A stretch of 64,000 nt of DNA from Sphingobacterium sp. FBM7-1. GTDB lineage: Bacteria > Bacteroidota > Bacteroidia > Sphingobacteriales > Sphingobacteriaceae. Position numbers and translations under genes: made by a program. The notes under the pieces are model-generated. The model saw only the letters and a list, made by a program, of their open reading frames with translations, was not told the origin of the DNA and ran no database searches. The stretch covers positions 124,001 to 188,000 of the forward strand of contig NZ_JAJEWJ010000008.1 in the NCBI RefSeq assembly GCF_020687765.1, written 5' to 3'. Numbering within the stretch: the first letter of the stretch is position 1; every line of letters begins with the position of its first letter. Below are positions 60,977-64,000 of the stretch, piece by piece.

Positions 60977-61190
60977 AGCTAACCAATTATAAACCTAAAT
61001 TATGATGAGACAAATGTAAGGAGATGCCTCCTGTTTTCCAAATTATCAACTTCCTATAACATTTTTTTTACAAAAAGAAGGTCCTTTTGTCGGGGATGTG
61101 GAGGTTCGGCATACTTATTGTCTATTTAAGTCGGCCACTACTATTGAAATAGTAAGTGGGTTAAGAACCCAGATAACGTAACGAAAAGAG

Positions 61191-61310
61191 ATGAATAAAT
61201 TAATAGACAGATATAATCGACTTCCATTTGCGGCACGGACGTTTTGGCTTGTGGTTTTGTTTATGTTTATTTTGATTGTCGAGTTGTTGACGCTTCATCA
61301 GATAAGTTAA
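61191..61310 (+). CDS. Small single-pass membrane protein, 39 aa
   Basis: A complete 39-codon frame from the ATG at 61191 to the TAA at 61308-61310. It begins MNKLIDRYNRLPFAARTF and continues with one hydrophobic helix (FWLVVLFMFILIVELL) and a short tail. AAAAGAG lies directly upstream, and two hairpins that share bases lie 20-56 nt upstream. I recognise no family. Composition and the clear N-in basic segment support a gene, but the length leaves doubt. Confidence 0.5.
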   Translation: MNKLIDRYNRLPFAARTFWLVVLFMFILIVELLTLHQIS

Positions 61311-61504
61311 CCTAGAGAAGCTTAAAAAAACGGATTGAGTTTAGGACGATAATGTAGCTAAAAAACTACAATTAGGTTTCGTGGGGGTAAAGTAAGAGTC
61401 GGGTTTAAGTCTGTTCAAAATTGAAATGATCGACGGTTATTGATTAAAAAGGGAATTAGTAAAAAATAATTTTATTATAATAGGCCTAGGGTATCCAAAA
61501 GAAG

Positions 61505-63433
61505 ATGGATTTGAATTTACTGAGGAAGAAGTTGAGAAAAGATAATCCGCGATGGGTTATTTTATTGATTGATGTAATTATTGTATTTGGATGTTATGTA
61601 ACATTCAATTTCATTTTGAATAGCTTCATGGGGGGCTTTGACATTGGATTGATGTTCAAGCAATGCATAATAGTTTTGCTTGTGTATTTAGGCGCTTTCC
61701 TCTTCATGAAAACCTATCGGGAAATTGTACGACATACTGGTCTTAGTGAGGCAATTCGTATTTTCAAGACGGTGTGGTTGGCATGCATGGTACTTTTCCT
61801 GATCACGCTGTTGGTTCGTTCTACAGAACTGAGAGATACGGTATGGGCCGAATACCTTCGTCTGTCGTATGCCGTTGTTTTTTCACATGGTTTTTTTACT
61901 ATGGTGATGTTGGTTGCGGCGAGGGTTGTGTATAGGCAGATTTACGAGTTACTGTTTTTTACCAAGAGAAAAAGTAGGCATGTACTGATCTTTGGAGCGT
62001 CGAGGCCGGGTTTGGTTGCCTACGCTATGTTGCAGGACGATATTCGTTCAAAAAATAAAGTGGTCGCTTTTGTTGAGGATAATGCTAATAGAGTCGGAAA
62101 AAACTCTCGGGGAATACGAATTCTGCATATCAGCGATATCGATGAGAACTTTATACATAAAAATGATATAGACGAGGTGATCATTGCGGTGGAAAATGAT
62201 GATCCCGAACGGCTTTCTCGAGTAACCGATCATTTTCATAATTTAAACATCGAACTCAAAATTATGCAACCGGGCCGGTCTCTTTTAAGTGGTGGCGGTA
62301 AACGGCAAATTCGTCAGTTACGAATTGAAGATCTTTTGGGTAGAAAACCAATTAAATTAGATAATCCGGTCGTAGAAAAAGAATTAGACGGACGTACAAT
62401 ACTTATCACAGGCGCTGCCGGCTCCATAGGAAGCGAACTTGCACGACAGATTGCGACATTGCCGTATAAAAGACTTGTGATGGTGGATCAAGCGGAATCT
62501 GCGTTATATGATGTGCAACAGACTATTCACACTTCAAATCCGGACGAAGCCGTTTTTATAGTAGGGGATGTGCGCGATCAAATCTTTATGCGTCGATTAT
62601 TTGAGACTCATAGGCCGGATGTCGTCTTTCACGCAGCCGCTTATAAGCATGTACCATTAATGGAAGCTAATCCTTACGAATCGATTTGGACAAACGTATA
62701 TGGTACTCGTATTGTGGCAGATTTGTCTATGGAATATGACGTTTATAAGTTCGTGATGATTTCGACAGATAAGGCTGTGAATCCAACGAATGTGATGGGG
62801 GCATCTAAACGGGCTGCAGAGATATATGTCAATTCTTGCAATGAGCAGAGTTCTACTAATTTTATTATCACGCGATTTGGGAACGTATTAGGATCTAATG
62901 GGTCGGTTATTCCACTTTTTGAAAAGCAGATTGCGAAAGGAGGGCCTTTAACATTAACTCACCCGGAGATTACGCGTTTCTTTATGACTATTCCCGAGGC
63001 CTGTCAGCTGGTTTTGGAAGCCGGAACGATGGGTAAAGGGGGGGAGATTTTTGTGTTTGATATGGGGAAATCGGTGAAGATTATTGATTTGGCCAAACGG
63101 ATGATTAAATTAAAAGGATATCGGTATCCTCAAGATATTGATATTAAGGTTGTGGGTTTACGCCCAGGCGAAAAAATATATGAGGAACTCTTAGCTACTA
63201 ATGAAAACACCCTCAAGACACATCATCCCAAAATTATGATAGCGAAAGTTTGTACAGAGGATTTGTTAATTAAAAGAGCGGAAATAAATCTATTGTGCAG
63301 CTTGGTTGAACGAGATGGAGAAGCCGCTGAATATGCCGATTTCGAAATTGTTCGTCAATTGAAATATATTGTTCCTGAATTCGTGTCTCAAAACTCGATT
63401 TACGATCAATTGGATAAAAACAAATCCGTATAG
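61505..63433 (+). CDS. Membrane nucleotide-sugar 4,6-dehydratase, FlaA1/CapD family
   Basis: A 642-aa inner-membrane SDR enzyme for surface polysaccharide sugars. Four N-terminal helices (about 17-125) are followed by a CoA-binding-like Rossmann domain (VLIFGASRPGLVAY near 160). The catalytic SDR domain starts ILITGAAGSIGSELA near 302 and carries VMISTDKAVNPTNVMGASKR (near 417-436). There Met replaces the usual catalytic Tyr of YxxxK, as in PglF/CapD proteins. The expected reaction is 4,6-dehydration of UDP-GlcNAc. It fits a capsule or exopolysaccharide role, like the GDP-fucose synthase at the other end of the window. Confidence 0.92.
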   Translation: MDLNLLRKKLRKDNPRWVILLIDVIIVFGCYVTFNFILNSFMGGFDIGLMFKQCIIVLLVYLGAFLFMKTYREIVRHTGLSEAIRIFKTVWLACMVLFLITLLVRSTELRDTVWAEYLRLSYAVVFSHGFFTMVMLVAARVVYRQIYELLFFTKRKSRHVLIFGASRPGLVAYAMLQDDIRSKNKVVAFVEDNANRVGKNSRGIRILHISDIDENFIHKNDIDEVIIAVENDDPERLSRVTDHFHNLNIELKIMQPGRSLLSGGGKRQIRQLRIEDLLGRKPIKLDNPVVEKELDGRTILITGAAGSIGSELARQIATLPYKRLVMVDQAESALYDVQQTIHTSNPDEAVFIVGDVRDQIFMRRLFETHRPDVVFHAAAYKHVPLMEANPYESIWTNVYGTRIVADLSMEYDVYKFVMISTDKAVNPTNVMGASKRAAEIYVNSCNEQSSTNFIITRFGNVLGSNGSVIPLFEKQIAKGGPLTLTHPEITRFFMTIPEACQLVLEAGTMGKGGEIFVFDMGKSVKIIDLAKRMIKLKGYRYPQDIDIKVVGLRPGEKIYEELLATNENTLKTHHPKIMIAKVCTEDLLIKRAEINLLCSLVERDGEAAEYADFEIVRQLKYIVPEFVSQNSIYDQLDKNKSV

Positions 63434-63509
63434 CTGGGGAGGGCGTTCGCTTAGACGAAGAAGTGTTACGTGTTTTGTCGAAAGAAAATGATGTATGTGC
63501 GTGTTTCTC

Positions 63510-64000
63510 TTAGGTTTTCAAATCACTCCGTATAAAGAAAGTTGGTAACGATACGTTGTGTGCAATAGTTTGGGCTAGGCTACGCGAAAACAGTTTCGTG
63601 AAAAAGCTTTTTCGGTTATAGGATACTAATAATAGATCAATTGCTGTTTTTTCGATCATCCAATCGATACATTTAGGAATGGGCATATTGTAATCCAACC
63701 TATAAACGGCATTTTTTTCACAATAATCAACGTTGTTAACGGCGAAACGCTGTGAAATTTGTTCTTTCCAGAATTCGATGTCTGACATGGCGGGAGATTC
63801 TTCTTTTTCTGTGACATGCAATAATGTGAGGTTTAGGGTAGCTTGTATGCGAGCGGTAAATGAATGGAGTAGTTGCGCTTCGCTCTCTTTGAAATTTGTT
63901 AGCATCCCAATCTTTTCCAGCTTGAAGTCGTGATATTCTTCCGGAATAGCTACAACGCCAATCGGACTTTTTTTAATTAGTTCAAACGTATTGGAGCCAA
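63510..64000 (-). CDS. Universal stress protein (UspA family), 5' end beyond window
   Basis: Open reverse-strand frame running off the right edge; the visible 162 residues include no compelling start. An N-terminal fragment GSNTFELIKKSPIGVVAIPEE looks like the end of a first Usp domain. It is followed by KIGMLTNFKESEAQLL, the opening strand and helix of a second domain, with LTLLHVTEKEE and DLLLVSYNRKSFF. Tandem Usp domains are usual in Bacteroidota. An ATG at 63905 would start in mid-domain. The second domain lacks a clear GxxGxxxxG(S/T) ATP loop. Confidence 0.8.
   Translation of the reverse strand, partial: GSNTFELIKKSPIGVVAIPEEYHDFKLEKIGMLTNFKESEAQLLHSFTARIQATLNLTLLHVTEKEESPAMSDIEFWKEQISQRFAVNNVDYCEKNAVYRLDYNMPIPKCIDWMIEKTAIDLLLVSYNRKSFFTKLFSRSLAQTIAHNVSLPTFFIRSDLKT

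Larger units (their letters stand above)
60913..61504. other. 592-bp region with hairpins and a 39-aa reading frame
   Basis: It contains a hairpin at 60944-60976 followed by AACCTAAA, two overlapping hairpins at 61135-61171, and a small membrane-peptide frame at 61191-61310. The last 190 bp before the dehydratase gene hold nothing I can name. Confidence 0.6.

Overview
The window looks like a chromosomal segment of a Bacteroidota bacterium, most likely Sphingobacteriales (Sphingobacteriaceae-like). The reasons are a SusC/SusD pair controlled by a hybrid two-component regulator, TonB-dependent barrels with carboxypeptidase-regulatory-like N-termini, DUF4270, DUF2911 and Porin_10 families, and many promoters of the Bacteroidota type (TTG, about 16-22 nt, then TAnnTTTG) with few strong Shine-Dalgarno sites. 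I cannot name the species. No plasmid, phage, insertion-sequence transposase, rRNA or CRISPR array is visible.

Layout. 1-6.9 kb: a GDP-L-fucose synthase cut by the left edge, trmB, a leftward queD/lipB/hflX/recG block, then ridA preceded by an unlisted 44-aa membrane peptide. 7.0-12.3 kb: a rightward cell-wall salvage group (GHL10/DUF187 lipoprotein, NamZ-type exo-muramidase, murQ, sodium:solute symporter). 12.3-17.9 kb: tRNA-Val(GAC), a putative porin, an AraC-type regulator, a non-coding block with a 104-bp tandem repeat and a 19-bp perfect inverted repeat, two unknown proteins, and two nearly identical tandem tRNA-Val(UAC) genes. 17.9-29.1 kb: a TPR protein, a Prc-type C-terminal processing protease, rnhB, a CBM9-like secreted protein with a TonB-dependent barrel, an M16 peptidase, fabD and an aldo/keto reductase.

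29.3-49.1 kb is the centrepiece: a polysaccharide utilization locus with one hybrid sensor/regulator followed by an eight-gene, closely spaced rightward operon (GH31 with a PA14 insert, SusC, SusD, a putative surface glycan-binding lipoprotein, BACON-GH5, GH43, GH2), closed by a bidirectional terminator. (The operon proper has seven structural genes; the regulator makes eight.) The enzyme set matches xyloglucan degradation: endo-cleavage by GH5, then removal of xylose (GH31), arabinose (GH43) and galactose (GH2). A sugar MFS transporter and a DUF2911 protein lie convergently just beyond it.

51.6-64 kb: a DinB-family protein overlapping an orphan sensor kinase, gltX, a Kelch/DUF4270 lipoprotein pair, a TetR regulator, a secreted NagZ-type GH3, a YycJ-like metallo-hydrolase, a 39-aa membrane peptide, a FlaA1/CapD-type nucleotide-sugar dehydratase, and a universal stress protein cut by the right edge.

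The most unusual unexplained material is the non-coding block at 15.6-16.1 kb, followed by a tRNA-Val with C at position 33, the triple-repeat glycan-binding candidate in the PUL, and several genes whose ATG lies only 5-6 nt after the -7 box (candidate leaderless mRNAs).
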